64,000 nt of DNA from Muribaculaceae bacterium (lineage in GTDB: Bacteria; Pseudomonadota; Alphaproteobacteria; Rs-D84), in contig JAMPEH010000002.1 of NCBI GenBank assembly GCA_023665245.1, forward strand, positions 186,001 to 250,000, written 5' to 3'. The number at the start of each line of letters is the position of its first letter. The stretch's first letter is position 1. Below, piece by piece: positions 26,049 through 35,045 of the stretch. The translations under genes were made by a program, and so were the position numbers. Below the pieces are notes generated by a model. It did no database searches and was not told the DNA's origin. It saw nothing but the letters and a program-made list of their open reading frames with translations.

Positions 26049-27014
26049 ATGTTTCGCAAGATATTGATTTTTGCCATGTTTGCAACGGCCGCAGGCTATT
26101 GTTTTGCCGCGCAACCATTGCCCCAAATCGTCACGTCAGAAGTGTTTTATTCCCAGGAAAAAGATACTGTGGATAATACGTACATTGATGCGCAATATCA
26201 ACAGCAGACAGTTCAAACCATGGATAGTATGCCTGCGCAAGTTCCTGCGTGGCCGATTGCAGGTACTGATGCCGATGTAGAGGTGTCTTGTGATTCAGGT
26301 CTGTGTTCTAAAAGCAAGCAATCTGATAACATTAAGATTGTGTCCAAAATTGGTGCAGATTTAGTTGTGGAAAATAACTTTAATCTGGGGGCAGGTCGCG
26401 TGGATGGTTTCGGCGGATGGTCTGGTGGGGCGAATATGCTGCACGGAACCCAGATACCGGTCGGATTCGCGGATGAATGTAATAATGGCGCAGAAATGCC
26501 GTTGCTGCACCGCGAGGTTTTGGAAGACGATGGTGGTAATGTTTTGACCGTGTCGCGCAGTGGTCGCAAAAATTGTGGTGGTTATGCAGATGGATATTTG
26601 GCGTTTGCAACCAAGAACGGTATGATGATGCGTGCGGATGGTAAATTGATTAATGAAAAGGGTGAAATTGTTGATGAAAACGGAACTGTGATTGATGAAA
26701 CAACAGAAATCGCGGTTGATATTTCTGCCGATGCGGAGGCACCTGCCACAATTTCTGACCAGGTGCGTTCATGGGTTGTTGCCAATGGCCAGACATTACG
26801 CGAAGTCTTGCAAGATTGGTGCAACAAAGAAGGTTGGGATTTGGTATGGGCGACGTCACGTGAATACCCAATAGAGGCCAGTGCCGTATTCAAGGGGCGT
26901 TTTGTTGATGTGGCGTCGGCCTTGGTGCGTAATTTTGGTCGTGCAAATCCGGTGCCGTATGCAAAGTTTTACAAAGGGAATCGAGTGCTGGTGATTTCAA
27001 CTACAGAAGAATAG
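26049..27014 (+). CDS. Type IVB pilus-associated TcpQ-domain protein (PilL-like)
   Basis: A 321-residue exported protein (signal peptide ending YCFA). The C-terminal ~90 residues (SWVVANGQTLREVLQDWCNKEGWDLVWA...GRFVDVASALVRNF...VPYAKFYKGNRVLVI) match the TcpQ/PilL periplasmic domain that partners a pilus secretin. The middle carries an acidic spacer of short similar repeats (GKLINEKGEIVDENGTVIDE). The secretin gene follows 30 nt downstream. Start 26049 has AGGAAG upstream. Confidence 0.75.
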   Translation: MFRKILIFAMFATAAGYCFAAQPLPQIVTSEVFYSQEKDTVDNTYIDAQYQQQTVQTMDSMPAQVPAWPIAGTDADVEVSCDSGLCSKSKQSDNIKIVSKIGADLVVENNFNLGAGRVDGFGGWSGGANMLHGTQIPVGFADECNNGAEMPLLHREVLEDDGGNVLTVSRSGRKNCGGYADGYLAFATKNGMMMRADGKLINEKGEIVDENGTVIDETTEIAVDISADAEAPATISDQVRSWVVANGQTLREVLQDWCNKEGWDLVWATSREYPIEASAVFKGRFVDVASALVRNFGRANPVPYAKFYKGNRVLVISTTEE

Positions 27015-27044
27015 AATCATTGGACTTGATAGGGGGAAAGACAG

Positions 27045-28643
27045 ATGAATAAATCGCTGAAAAAAATAATGATGTTTATGTTTGCGGGCATGATTGTCGC
27101 TGGATGTGCAACCCGTGAATCGGCCAAGGTTGCCGCATCTGTCGACCAGGATTTTATTAATGCACACGATGCGTTTGAAATGGCGAAAAATCCGCGTGCC
27201 AAGGTTGCAACAGGCGACACTGTTTCTATGTCCGAAGGTGTATGGCTGGGGAATAAATCAACTGTGTTGGAACATCGTAATAATCTGCCGTCGCAGTTTG
27301 AAACGGATACCGGTGTGACAATTTTATTGAACGAGCCTGTGACCCTGCAAGTATTGGCGAATAACATTAATTCAATTACAGGTATTCCTGTAAAAATCGA
27401 CAGTCAGGTTAATTCTGAAAAATTACGCAAGACAGTAAATATTGCATATACGGGTAAATTATCAGGATTGCTGTCCCAGGTGGCGACGGATTTAGACCTG
27501 TTGTGGTACTATGATAAAAATTCAATTGTTTTCTATGAAACAGAAACCAAGACTTTTTCACTGTATGCGCTGGGGACAGATGTGTCGTATCAGACCGCGG
27601 TTCAGACCGATGATGGAAACCAGGTGTCTTTGGAATCCACTTTAAAAGAGTGGGACGAGGTTGAAAATGCCATTTCCGGAATTATTGGCAAGACGGATAA
27701 TGCAGACTTTTCTGTGTCGCGCAGTTTGGGTACAATTACTGTGACGGCGCCGCCATCGGTATTAAATCGTGTTGGTGAATATATCGCCCGTCAGAACAAG
27801 CGTCTGTCGCAATTGGTGACAATTGATGTCAAGGTTTTACAGGTATCAATTTCAAACAATTCTGCGTTCGGGTTGAATTTGGCGGCGGCAATTAATTCGG
27901 CATCTGGATTAAATATCGTTGCGAATCCGAAAAATAATCTTGCCACGACCGAGGCCAGTTCCATGAACATCGCGGTTCTGTCAAATGACTTGGCTAAATC
28001 TGTTGGTATGGCGGGATATAGTGACGATAAAATCAATAACGGTTCATTATCTGGTGTCGCCGGCAGCAGCGCATTGATAGAGGCATTGGCGAAACAGGGC
28101 AAGGTATCACTGGTGACAAACGTTGGTGTGACAACACGTAATAACCGTGTGGCGCCGGTAAATAATACGCGTACAACCGGATATATCAAACGTTTCGAAT
28201 CGCGCAACTTTACAACTGTTGAATCATCAACCGTTGACCAGGATGATTTGGAAACCGGATTTTCAATGCAGTTGTTGCCGAATATCTTGGAAAACGGCCG
28301 TATATTACTGTTATTCCGTATGTCTGTGCGTGAATTGTTGAAAATGTCAACGCAAACAATCGGCGAAGTGACATTACAATTGCCAGAGGTTGAAGAACGC
28401 TCCTTTATGCAGGAAGTAATCATGGAATCAGGCCAGATGTTGGTTGTATCGGGCTTTGAAAAGCAACAGGATAACGATACGCGTTATGGTTTGGGTGATC
28501 CGGACTTTATGGCACTGTCAGGCTCGCGCGAGACAACATCCCAGCGTGATGTATTGGTTGTGATATTAACGCCCCAGGTATTGGTCAGTCCGATGGATGC
28601 CGAACGTAATATCCAGCAGCATTGGGGCGCACCGTTGAATTAA
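27045..28643 (+). CDS. pilN: Type IVB pilus secretin, PilN family
   Basis: A 532-residue outer-membrane lipoprotein secretin: lipobox VAGC, N-terminal PilN/STN-like domains (TVNIAYTGKLSGLLSQVATDLDL), and a C-terminal secretin domain (ETGFSMQLLPNILENGRILLLFRMSV...VVSGFEKQQDNDTRYGLGD...DVLVVILTPQVLVSP). It forms the pore for a type IVB pilus or a secretion or competence pilus. Only TcpQ and the secretin are here; the ATPase, platform and prepilin peptidase must be elsewhere. A pilin-like gene is at 46948. Confidence 0.85.
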   Translation: MNKSLKKIMMFMFAGMIVAGCATRESAKVAASVDQDFINAHDAFEMAKNPRAKVATGDTVSMSEGVWLGNKSTVLEHRNNLPSQFETDTGVTILLNEPVTLQVLANNINSITGIPVKIDSQVNSEKLRKTVNIAYTGKLSGLLSQVATDLDLLWYYDKNSIVFYETETKTFSLYALGTDVSYQTAVQTDDGNQVSLESTLKEWDEVENAISGIIGKTDNADFSVSRSLGTITVTAPPSVLNRVGEYIARQNKRLSQLVTIDVKVLQVSISNNSAFGLNLAAAINSASGLNIVANPKNNLATTEASSMNIAVLSNDLAKSVGMAGYSDDKINNGSLSGVAGSSALIEALAKQGKVSLVTNVGVTTRNNRVAPVNNTRTTGYIKRFESRNFTTVESSTVDQDDLETGFSMQLLPNILENGRILLLFRMSVRELLKMSTQTIGEVTLQLPEVEERSFMQEVIMESGQMLVVSGFEKQQDNDTRYGLGDPDFMALSGSRETTSQRDVLVVILTPQVLVSPMDAERNIQQHWGAPLN

Positions 28644-28669
28644 AAAATGGGGCATCGCCCCATTTTTTG
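28643..28669. terminator. Terminator after pilN
   Basis: AAAAAATGGGGC-ATC-GCCCCATTTTTT. Confidence 0.85.
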
Positions 28670-28794
28670 TTTGTGAACAGATAACAAAATATGTGCAGAC
28701 AAGACTTGCAGGTAATATTTCATTTGTTGAATTTCGCCTTGTGTTATCCTGTGGTGTATTGGGGGCCCGCAAAATTGCAAATCAAATTTGTCAT

Positions 28795-29445
28795 CCCGTG
28801 GCTTGACCACGGGATCTAGGTTGTAAAGACCCACTCCTGCCTGGCGCAGGAGTGACAATAGGAGCAAGGATAAATATATGCGTGTAAAATTATTATTTTG
28901 TAATTTCATACGTATAAGTACCCTTTGTCACCCCTGTGTTCGGGCCCCACGAAAATATTATTTTCGTGGGTGGGTGTCGGCAGGGATAGGGACTATAAAA
29001 TTTGCAAAGCACATATTAACTGGATTGCCACGCTTTGACGGACGCGCAATGAATCCGAGTATGCGAGAACATATTCGAGCAAATATCGAGGATACGCGCA
29101 GACACATCGTGTCGAGCAACACACGAACTGGCACCACACTTCACACACATCTACGTCATGCCGGTGAAGACCGGCATCCATTGTGTTCTGTAATGTCCTA
29201 GTGCTAGGAGAATCGAGGAACACAGTGGACACCGGCCGCCGCCGGTGTGACGGCAAGAAAGAAAGTGTGACGGTAAGAGAGAAGCGCGGGGCGTGGAGGC
29301 ATGGTGACAAGTGTAGTCATATAATGTTATAATAATTGCCACCGCCATTGGCGGGGGCTGTCGCACGTAGTGTGACTGGGGGTGGCTATAAAATTTGCAT
29401 GACTTGATAATTAACCTGGATCCCGGTGTCAAGCACCGGGATGAC
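28795..29445. repeat. Cluster of intergenic palindromic repeats
   Basis: This gene-free spacer (28644-29774) has several unrelated palindromes: CCCGTGG/CCACGGG (28795-28813), CACTCCTGC/GCAGGAGTG (28832-28854), CCCACGAAAATA/TATTTTCGTGGG (28946-28970), a composite element with GCCGGTG/CACCGGC-like arms (29156-29255), CCACCGCC...GGGGGTGG (29340-29385), and CCCGGTG/CACCGGG (29425-29441). At least three occur again elsewhere in the window (39591, 56023, 56299). They resemble the dispersed palindromes of Rickettsiales and other alphaproteobacteria. Short open frames here are accidental. Confidence 0.7.
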
Positions 29446-29543
29446 ACGTTTGTATGGTAATGATAATGTATAATTCGCGCGTGCTGTAATCACCAGAAAA
29501 CATAGGGTTTGACGGTTTTATGTATGATTTTTTAATTGATGTA

Positions 29544-29756
29544 TTGCAATATTTACTTTTTTACAATATAATGTGGTCGCATTGGCATTGTCCGGTGCGG
29601 GGTGTCGAAACCTCTCTTTAAGGTGTCTGAGCAGGACATTAAATCTCTCTCCAACTGATTAAGGTTGGAGGGTTTGCGAATATATTGAATAAGCAACACT
29701 ATTCCTTAAAGTAGTTTCGAACCTCCAACCGACCGTGAATTGTTTACGGTGGTTTT
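29544..29756 (+). promoter_or_regulatory. Structured attenuator-type leader, copy 4, with promoter
   Basis: Promoter TTGCAA-N17-TATAAT (29544-29572). P0 GCATTGG/CCGGTGC (29579-29598, G·U pairs). P1: TCGAAAC (29605-29611) with GTTTCGA (29714-29720), and CTTTAAGG (29616-29623) with CCTTAAAG (29704-29711). P2: CTCCAAC (29649-29655) with GTTGGAG. P3: TTGC/GCAA around GAATATATTGAATAA. GGTTGGAGG (29663-29671) versus CCTCCAACC (29722-29730). Terminator ACCGT/ACGGT with a T4 tract to 29756. Confidence 0.85.
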
Positions 29757-29774
29757 GTTATTCAGGGGGAATAG

Positions 29775-32700
29775 ATGCGACGTTTTTTATTGGGTGTGAT
29801 TTTTTCTTTGGCAACATCTGGTGCATACGCGGCCGGCTATACTTGCGATAGTATCAAGCAGTATACGTCATGTAATACTGGTTATTATATGAGTGGTACC
29901 GGTACAGGTAATTCGTGCAAGGCGTGTACAATTAGTGTGTCAAATTGTACCGCTACGTCGCAATCATGCAGTGTGAATTGTTCGGGAAATAATACATCTG
30001 CGTGTCCGGCAAATTCGACATGTACATATAATTCATCTTATAAGTATAGTGGATCACAAACACGTTCTGCATCTTTGACCAGTGGTGGAACAAACACTTC
30101 TTGTTATTGCTCTTATGGTAGTTGGGGCACATGCAGCGCCACCGCAGGAACGTGTCCGTTATCTTCGTTTAGTTGTAATGCCAAGTATTATAAAAATGGC
30201 TCGTCTTGTTCTCCCTGTTCGGGTGTATCGTTTACAGAAAATGGTTCGGATACAGAAACTGTGACGGGTGGAACGCGTACACGTACTAAGTCACGTACAT
30301 GTTATCGTACGACCAGCGCGGCGGGCAGTACGGCATCATCACAATGTACAGGCAGTGCGAGTTGTGGAAATTGGACGTATGGTTCGTGGGTATATTCTTG
30401 TTCATCAGGATATACCGCGACCAGTTCTGCATGTTCATGTAATACACCGTGTACCAGTGTTGCCAATCTTTCTTCTACACAAGGTTGTACGCGTACGTGT
30501 TCGGTGTCGGGTGGAACGTGTTATTATTCGGGGGCAACACAGACGTGTGCCGGTAATTACACCAGTCCTGGGTGTAATTCTGCCGGTGCGTCGTGCAGTG
30601 GGTGTTCCCGTTGGGGGACGTGCAGTGGCGGTACGCGGTATATCACGTGCCCGGCCGGTACATATTGGAACGGCAGTTCATGTGGAACCTGTACCGCAGG
30701 ATATTATTGTTCAGGATTCAAAGATGTTGCAGAAACGAGTTTGAGTAATGGATACGGACGCGCACAATGTGGTGCTGGTACATATTCTGGTTCTGGGGCA
30801 TCCAGCTGTACATCATGTCCGGCAGCGTCAAACAGCAAGGTTTTTGTATATATGTCAAAATCTCTTGTCACAAGTCCCGCAGGCTCAACAGCGGCAACAC
30901 AATGTTATTTGGACAAAAGTATTGGTGATTTTTGGGTATATGAATCAGATAGATATAATGGGTTCTGGCGTACGTCATCGAATACAGGAAAGTGCTATTA
31001 TGAAACAACAGGTGCGCGCTATGATAATTGCAATGGCACCAGACATTTTTCCGAAGCACGGGCTGGATATTTCTTGGATGGTTCGGGGACTACAACGGCG
31101 GCCAGTGGTGCGGCAGGTAATTTCGCAAACCGTATAACCGGGTGTGCAAACGGCTCTTATACGACAAGTAGCGGAACAGCGGCGGGGTCGTTTAATGTTC
31201 CCTATACTTATGCGACCAGTTGTACGGCGTGCGGTGCAGGAAAAACAAATTCTGGTACGGCCAATACATCATGTGGTTCAGATTGTACTGCTATTACCGG
31301 GCGCTATTCATGGGCAACGCCATCATGGTCAAACAACAGTGTATCAAACTTGTGCAAGGCGGCATCTTGTAATACAAATTATTATCTGTCCGGTGGCAGT
31401 TGTTCGGGATGCCCTTCAACACATCCAAACAGTGCAAATAATAATACCGGTGGTGCCGGCAGTTGCTATAAGTCTTGTACCCGTCCGTGTACGCAACAAT
31501 CGTGTCCGGCAAATGCAACATGTACGCATGGGACAACGTCAACATCCGGGACGGAATATTATGGTGGTTCATGCAATGCGGCGACATCTACGTGTTCAAT
31601 AACTGTCACGTGCAATGCTGGATATTATAAGAACAGCAGTGGTACATGTACGGCGTGTGAAAACGGGTACTATTGCAAAGGCGATAATTCGCGTACTGCG
31701 TGTTCAACATTAGGGGCCGGATATACCAGTTCCGATGGTGCACGCAGCGGAACCGGCAATTGCTATCAATCGTGTTCCAAGGCATGTACACAACAGGCGT
31801 GTCCATCAACCGCGTCGTCTTGTTCACATGGCAATTCATCCACCACAGGTACCCAGCATTACGGTGCGTCATGTACTGCGGCGGCGTCTTCGTGCAGTTT
31901 GACAGTCAACGGCTGCAAGGCAAACTATTTCAAAGAGGGTAATGCGTGTACGACGTGTCCATCTGGATATCCGTATGCAGATGCGGGTACTACGTCATCG
32001 GGCAAGTGTTATAAAAACAGTACAAAATATGGTGGACGCAATAATGCTGCTTTGCCGACAGGGTGTGCCGCGCAGACCCAGAATGAGTGTACATTGAATT
32101 CTTGTACATATCGCACGTATGCCGATGGAACAACATCCAGTTGCACGGTCTACAATTGTACCAATACGCACAAGGCATGCACGTCGGCCAGTACGAATTA
32201 TTATCTGGCGTCGGGTGTGGCCAAGGCGTGCAGTGGCAGTTATCCAAATTCTGCGGGTGGAAATATTGACAGCAATTCATGTTATGGCACCTTCAGTAAA
32301 TCTGGCAGTCAGTTAGAGCCGACGGCACCCGCGGTGCCATCGGGATGTGCAACACGCACGTACAGTACATCTGCCTGTACGCCGGGGTCTTGCAATTATA
32401 CCAAATATGCCAGTGGTACAATCAAGGATGACTGTACACCGACGAACTGTACCAAGACCGCAACAATCACATCGGTCAAGGCGAATACGAACAGTTATGT
32501 TGATGGCGTGTCTTGCAAGACTTGCACCAGTTTCAACAGTTCGTATCCGTTATCAGATGGTGGCAGTATCAGCAATGCGTATTGCTATGCATCTAAGACC
32601 AGCAAGGGTACGATTGTTCGCGCTGACGCGGCGTGCGTCACCAACAGTTGCACGTATAACACATGTTCTTGTACACCGGGGACATGTACGTGGCGTGATT

Positions 32701-33371
32701 ATTATAATGTAACTGATACATCGTGTGTGCCTGATAATTGCAGTTGTACAAATACTGTAAAATCATGGACGGGTAATCCGGGGTACTATTTCAACGGGTC
32801 GTCAATGGCGAAATGTGTTGCCGGTAATTATTGCGCTGGGTTTACGGTGATATCTGCGCCGACAAATGGTGTGGGGCTGACCGTATGCGACACTAATAAA
32901 TATTCTGATGTGGGGGCGTCATCGTGCACGGCATGTGATACCACGCATGGATATGGCAACAGTGGCAGTGCGGCCGCCAATCACGCGGGCGTTGCATCCT
33001 GCAAAGTGACGTGTTCGGGTGGCCAATATGTGGCAACTGCATCTGCAGGGTGCACAAATGTTGGTGCCGGATATTGGGGGGCGGGTGGTACCGTCGCACA
33101 AAATGCAACATTGGCACGTACGGCGTGTGCGTCTGGCCTGACCACCATTGGGTATGGACGTGGCGCGGACGAGGCCGCCGACTGTGGCCGTATCTTGCAT
33201 GCTGGTGATAAACAGATTTATCTGCGCAATGTGAAAAAGACAACGCCATCACTGAACGTCAAGATTGGTGACACCACGTACTATGGCAATATGACGGCGG
33301 GTGCGTTGGATGGATATCTAATAATAAAGGATGGTGACGTCACATATCGTGTCCATGATGACAGCAAATAA
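29775..33371 (+). CDS. Giant secreted Cys-rich repeat protein, unit 4
   Basis: A 1198-residue exported protein (signal peptide MRRFLLGVIFSLATSGAYA) made almost entirely of Cys/Ser/Thr/Gly/Asn-rich modules with recurring C..GYY.....C and CPAGTY-like patterns, comparable in style to eukaryotic furin/GCC2-like repeats. One ~100-residue unit is clearly duplicated: the segments coded from about 31460 (SCYKSCTRPCTQQSCP) and 31756 (NCYQSCSKACTQQACP). The C-terminus differs from the other units: a Cys-poor ~60-residue domain (QIYLRNVKKTTPSLNVKIGD...) that may be an anchoring or sorting domain (inference). Preceded by leader copy 4. Confidence 0.75.
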   Translation: MRRFLLGVIFSLATSGAYAAGYTCDSIKQYTSCNTGYYMSGTGTGNSCKACTISVSNCTATSQSCSVNCSGNNTSACPANSTCTYNSSYKYSGSQTRSASLTSGGTNTSCYCSYGSWGTCSATAGTCPLSSFSCNAKYYKNGSSCSPCSGVSFTENGSDTETVTGGTRTRTKSRTCYRTTSAAGSTASSQCTGSASCGNWTYGSWVYSCSSGYTATSSACSCNTPCTSVANLSSTQGCTRTCSVSGGTCYYSGATQTCAGNYTSPGCNSAGASCSGCSRWGTCSGGTRYITCPAGTYWNGSSCGTCTAGYYCSGFKDVAETSLSNGYGRAQCGAGTYSGSGASSCTSCPAASNSKVFVYMSKSLVTSPAGSTAATQCYLDKSIGDFWVYESDRYNGFWRTSSNTGKCYYETTGARYDNCNGTRHFSEARAGYFLDGSGTTTAASGAAGNFANRITGCANGSYTTSSGTAAGSFNVPYTYATSCTACGAGKTNSGTANTSCGSDCTAITGRYSWATPSWSNNSVSNLCKAASCNTNYYLSGGSCSGCPSTHPNSANNNTGGAGSCYKSCTRPCTQQSCPANATCTHGTTSTSGTEYYGGSCNAATSTCSITVTCNAGYYKNSSGTCTACENGYYCKGDNSRTACSTLGAGYTSSDGARSGTGNCYQSCSKACTQQACPSTASSCSHGNSSTTGTQHYGASCTAAASSCSLTVNGCKANYFKEGNACTTCPSGYPYADAGTTSSGKCYKNSTKYGGRNNAALPTGCAAQTQNECTLNSCTYRTYADGTTSSCTVYNCTNTHKACTSASTNYYLASGVAKACSGSYPNSAGGNIDSNSCYGTFSKSGSQLEPTAPAVPSGCATRTYSTSACTPGSCNYTKYASGTIKDDCTPTNCTKTATITSVKANTNSYVDGVSCKTCTSFNSSYPLSDGGSISNAYCYASKTSKGTIVRADAACVTNSCTYNTCSCTPGTCTWRDYYNVTDTSCVPDNCSCTNTVKSWTGNPGYYFNGSSMAKCVAGNYCAGFTVISAPTNGVGLTVCDTNKYSDVGASSCTACDTTHGYGNSGSAAANHAGVASCKVTCSGGQYVATASAGCTNVGAGYWGAGGTVAQNATLARTACASGLTTIGYGRGADEAADCGRILHAGDKQIYLRNVKKTTPSLNVKIGDTTYYGNMTAGALDGYLIIKDGDVTYRVHDDSK

Positions 33372-33379
33372 ATAAAAAT

Positions 33380-33474
33380 CCCGCCCCTGTGACTTTCAGG
33401 GGCGGGTGGAAATAATCTTTACCTGATGACAGCCCGGCAAACCCACTTTTTTCTGTACACACCGCCGGGCTGTC
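33380..33474 (+). terminator. Two hairpins after Cys-rich unit 4
   Basis: A GC-rich hairpin CCCGCCCCTG/CAGGGGCGGG (33380-33406) without a T run, then GACAGCCCGGC (33428-33438) pairing with GCCGGGCTGTC (33464-33474), followed by a T-rich stretch. They may form a composite terminator or a small structured RNA. From 33475 to 33600 I see only AT-rich sequence and a fragment of an intergenic repeat (GGATTGCCACGGGCTGC...). Confidence 0.5.
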
Positions 33475-33601
33475 GCCTTTTATTTTATACTATATTTTAT
33501 CAGATTTAAGATATTTGAATTTATTCATATGTGTGTATTACTTGGATTGCCACGGGCTGCGCCCTAGCAATGACAAAGCGGAGTAGGGGTCATATTCACA
33601 C

Positions 33602-33869
33602 TTGTTTTTGTCCAGGCGGTGTCTTATAATTTTATCCGAATTCAACAGGGATGTTGGTTTCAGGGACCTAAGAAATCCCATAACGATACGGTGCATTTAT
33701 GCACTGAAAATCCAAATGTTGTGGCATTGTCACAACGTATTTTTCCCGTCCGATTTTGGTCGGGGGTCTGTCGGCTATACAACAGTGTGCACTGCACGCA
33801 AAGGCCGACAGGGTCATTTTTCGTTATGATTTTCTTAATCCCCGACCACCAATCTGTTTGGTGGTTTTT
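33602..33869 (+). promoter_or_regulatory. Structured attenuator-type leader, copy 5 (divergent), with promoter
   Basis: Promoter TTGTTT-N17-TATAAT (33602-33630). P0 CAACA/TGTTG (33643-33656). P1: TAAGAAA (33669-33675) with TTTCTTA (33831-33837), and CATAACGA (33679-33686) with TCGTTATG (33821-33828). P2: CCGA/TCGG (33750-33763). P3 is enlarged: CTGTCGGC (33768-33775) with GCCGACAG (33804-33811). Competing pair GGTCGGGG (33758-33765) and CCCCGACC (33840-33847). Terminator ACCACC/GGTGGT with T5. The usual GGTTGGAGG and GAATATATTGAATAA sequences are absent, yet every pairing is kept. Confidence 0.72.
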
Positions 33870-33897
33870 CTTTTTTACCAGAAAAAGGAGTGGGAAT

Positions 33898-34653
33898 ATG
33901 AAAAGAAAAAATATAAACGCGTGGCGCGGTATGGCGATTGTTGTGGGCGTTGGCACGCATATGCATTGTGCAATGGCGGCGCCAACGGTCGCCCAATGTA
34001 AAACAGTTTACAGCGATATTAACTGTGCGGAATATAGGTTGGATACGGCGTCAAATTCAGATGGCAGTGCGCTGTATATATGTATGTGTATAAATTGCGC
34101 CAAGGATTATGCATTGGATAGCGGTGCAACACGTGGCAACAACCGGGATGCCAATGGATATCATTTTTATAATCCAAATGCATGTGGATATCGGCCAAAC
34201 AGTAGCAGTGGTGGCGTATCCAGTGCATGTACATCTGCGGGTGGCAGTGCATGCACCGTGTGTCAGGGGCCGAATTACACCATAAATGGCGTAATGTATT
34301 GTGGCATGTATTCAGATGGGGTAAAAACGTGCAGTGGGCCGGGTGGGGCACAGTCCGCGTATCAGATGTCCAATTGCTGTAAAGACAATAAGGCCTATCA
34401 GGTATCTGGATGTTTTGTTATGGCATGTAAAACAGGGATGGTTGTTTCCCCAGCCAAGACATCGTGTATATGTCAGGTTGGATATTATGGTAATTGGCAA
34501 TCATGTACGCAATGTCCGGCATTGAATGGATTTCATGGTTTGACATCTGGGACTGGGGCATCGGCGATAACAGATTGTTTTATCCCTGCGGGGGTATCAT
34601 TAACAGATGGTACAGGTACGTATAAATTTACCAGTGATTGCAAATATCAATAA
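33898..34653 (+). CDS. Secreted Cys-rich protein, unit 5
   Basis: A 251-residue protein starting MKRKNINAWRGMAIVVGVG, with a signal peptide ending near CAMAA and about 25 cysteines. It ends ITDCFIPAGV...DGTGTYKF...DCKY. The reading frame is open further upstream (to 33619), but that part covers leader copy 5; ATG 33898 has AAAAAGGAG at the right distance and starts the signal peptide. Function unknown. Confidence 0.75.
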   Translation: MKRKNINAWRGMAIVVGVGTHMHCAMAAPTVAQCKTVYSDINCAEYRLDTASNSDGSALYICMCINCAKDYALDSGATRGNNRDANGYHFYNPNACGYRPNSSSGGVSSACTSAGGSACTVCQGPNYTINGVMYCGMYSDGVKTCSGPGGAQSAYQMSNCCKDNKAYQVSGCFVMACKTGMVVSPAKTSCICQVGYYGNWQSCTQCPALNGFHGLTSGTGASAITDCFIPAGVSLTDGTGTYKFTSDCKYQ

Positions 34654-34666
34654 AATAACAACGCAC

Positions 34667-34690
34667 AAAAACACCCCGCATGGGGTGTTT
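34667..34690. terminator. Terminator between unit 5 and rpsT
   Basis: AAAACACCCC-GCAT-GGGGTGTTT, followed by AATTT; serves the convergent genes. Confidence 0.7.
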
Positions 34691-34712
34691 AATTTCGTTT
34701 GTCAAATGACAA

Positions 34713-34973
34713 TTATGCCATTTGTGCGACTTTCTTCGTCAAACGAGAAATTTTACGTGCCGCACGTTTCTTTGGCATGATTTTGCCCGCAGATTTCATG
34801 ATTTTTGATTCTGCACTGCGTGTGGCTGTTGTTGCCGCTGCCTTGTCGCCAGATGCGATTGCGGACAATGCCTTTTTAGTTGCGGTTTTCACCACGCTGC
34901 GGCGTGATGTATTAATTGCGTTCTTTTTGGCTGTGACCAAAATTCTTTTTTCAGATGACTTGTGATTTGCCAC
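34713..34973 (-). CDS. rpsT: 30S ribosomal protein S20
   Basis: An 86-residue, very basic, all-helical protein starting MANHKSSEKRILVTAKKNAINTSRRS, the S20 signature; it binds 16S rRNA early in 30S assembly. In many alphaproteobacteria rpsT neighbours dnaA; here it lies 3 kb from dnaA with plsY, an unknown gene and dprA in between. AAGGAAAATAA precedes the ATG. Confidence 0.95.
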   Translation of the reverse strand: MANHKSSEKRILVTAKKNAINTSRRSVVKTATKKALSAIASGDKAAATTATRSAESKIMKSAGKIMPKKRAARKISRLTKKVAQMA

Positions 34974-35045
34974 TTTATTTTCCTTTTATTTAATCACGTT
35001 TTTTGGTATTTTATAAAAAACAAACCAAAAATCAAGGAAAAATAA

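Noticed and set aside
29153..29255. Palindromic repeats as a CRISPR array
   Set aside because: No regular repeat-spacer periodicity and no cas genes; elements are dispersed rather than tandem.
28995..29310. Overlapping open frames of 100-110 codons in the 28.6-29.8 kb spacer
   Set aside because: They run through palindromic repeats, have no ribosome sites and show repeat-derived amino-acid patterns.
30268..32712. Several open frames of 120-160 codons in the other plus frame and on the minus strand of Cys-rich unit 4
   Set aside because: Shadows of the biased codon composition of the 1198-residue gene; rich in Val/Arg/His without domain features.
33619..33897. In-frame upstream extension of Cys-rich unit 5 (about 93 extra codons)
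   Set aside because: This part contains leader copy 5 including its terminator; the ribosome site and signal peptide start at 33898.
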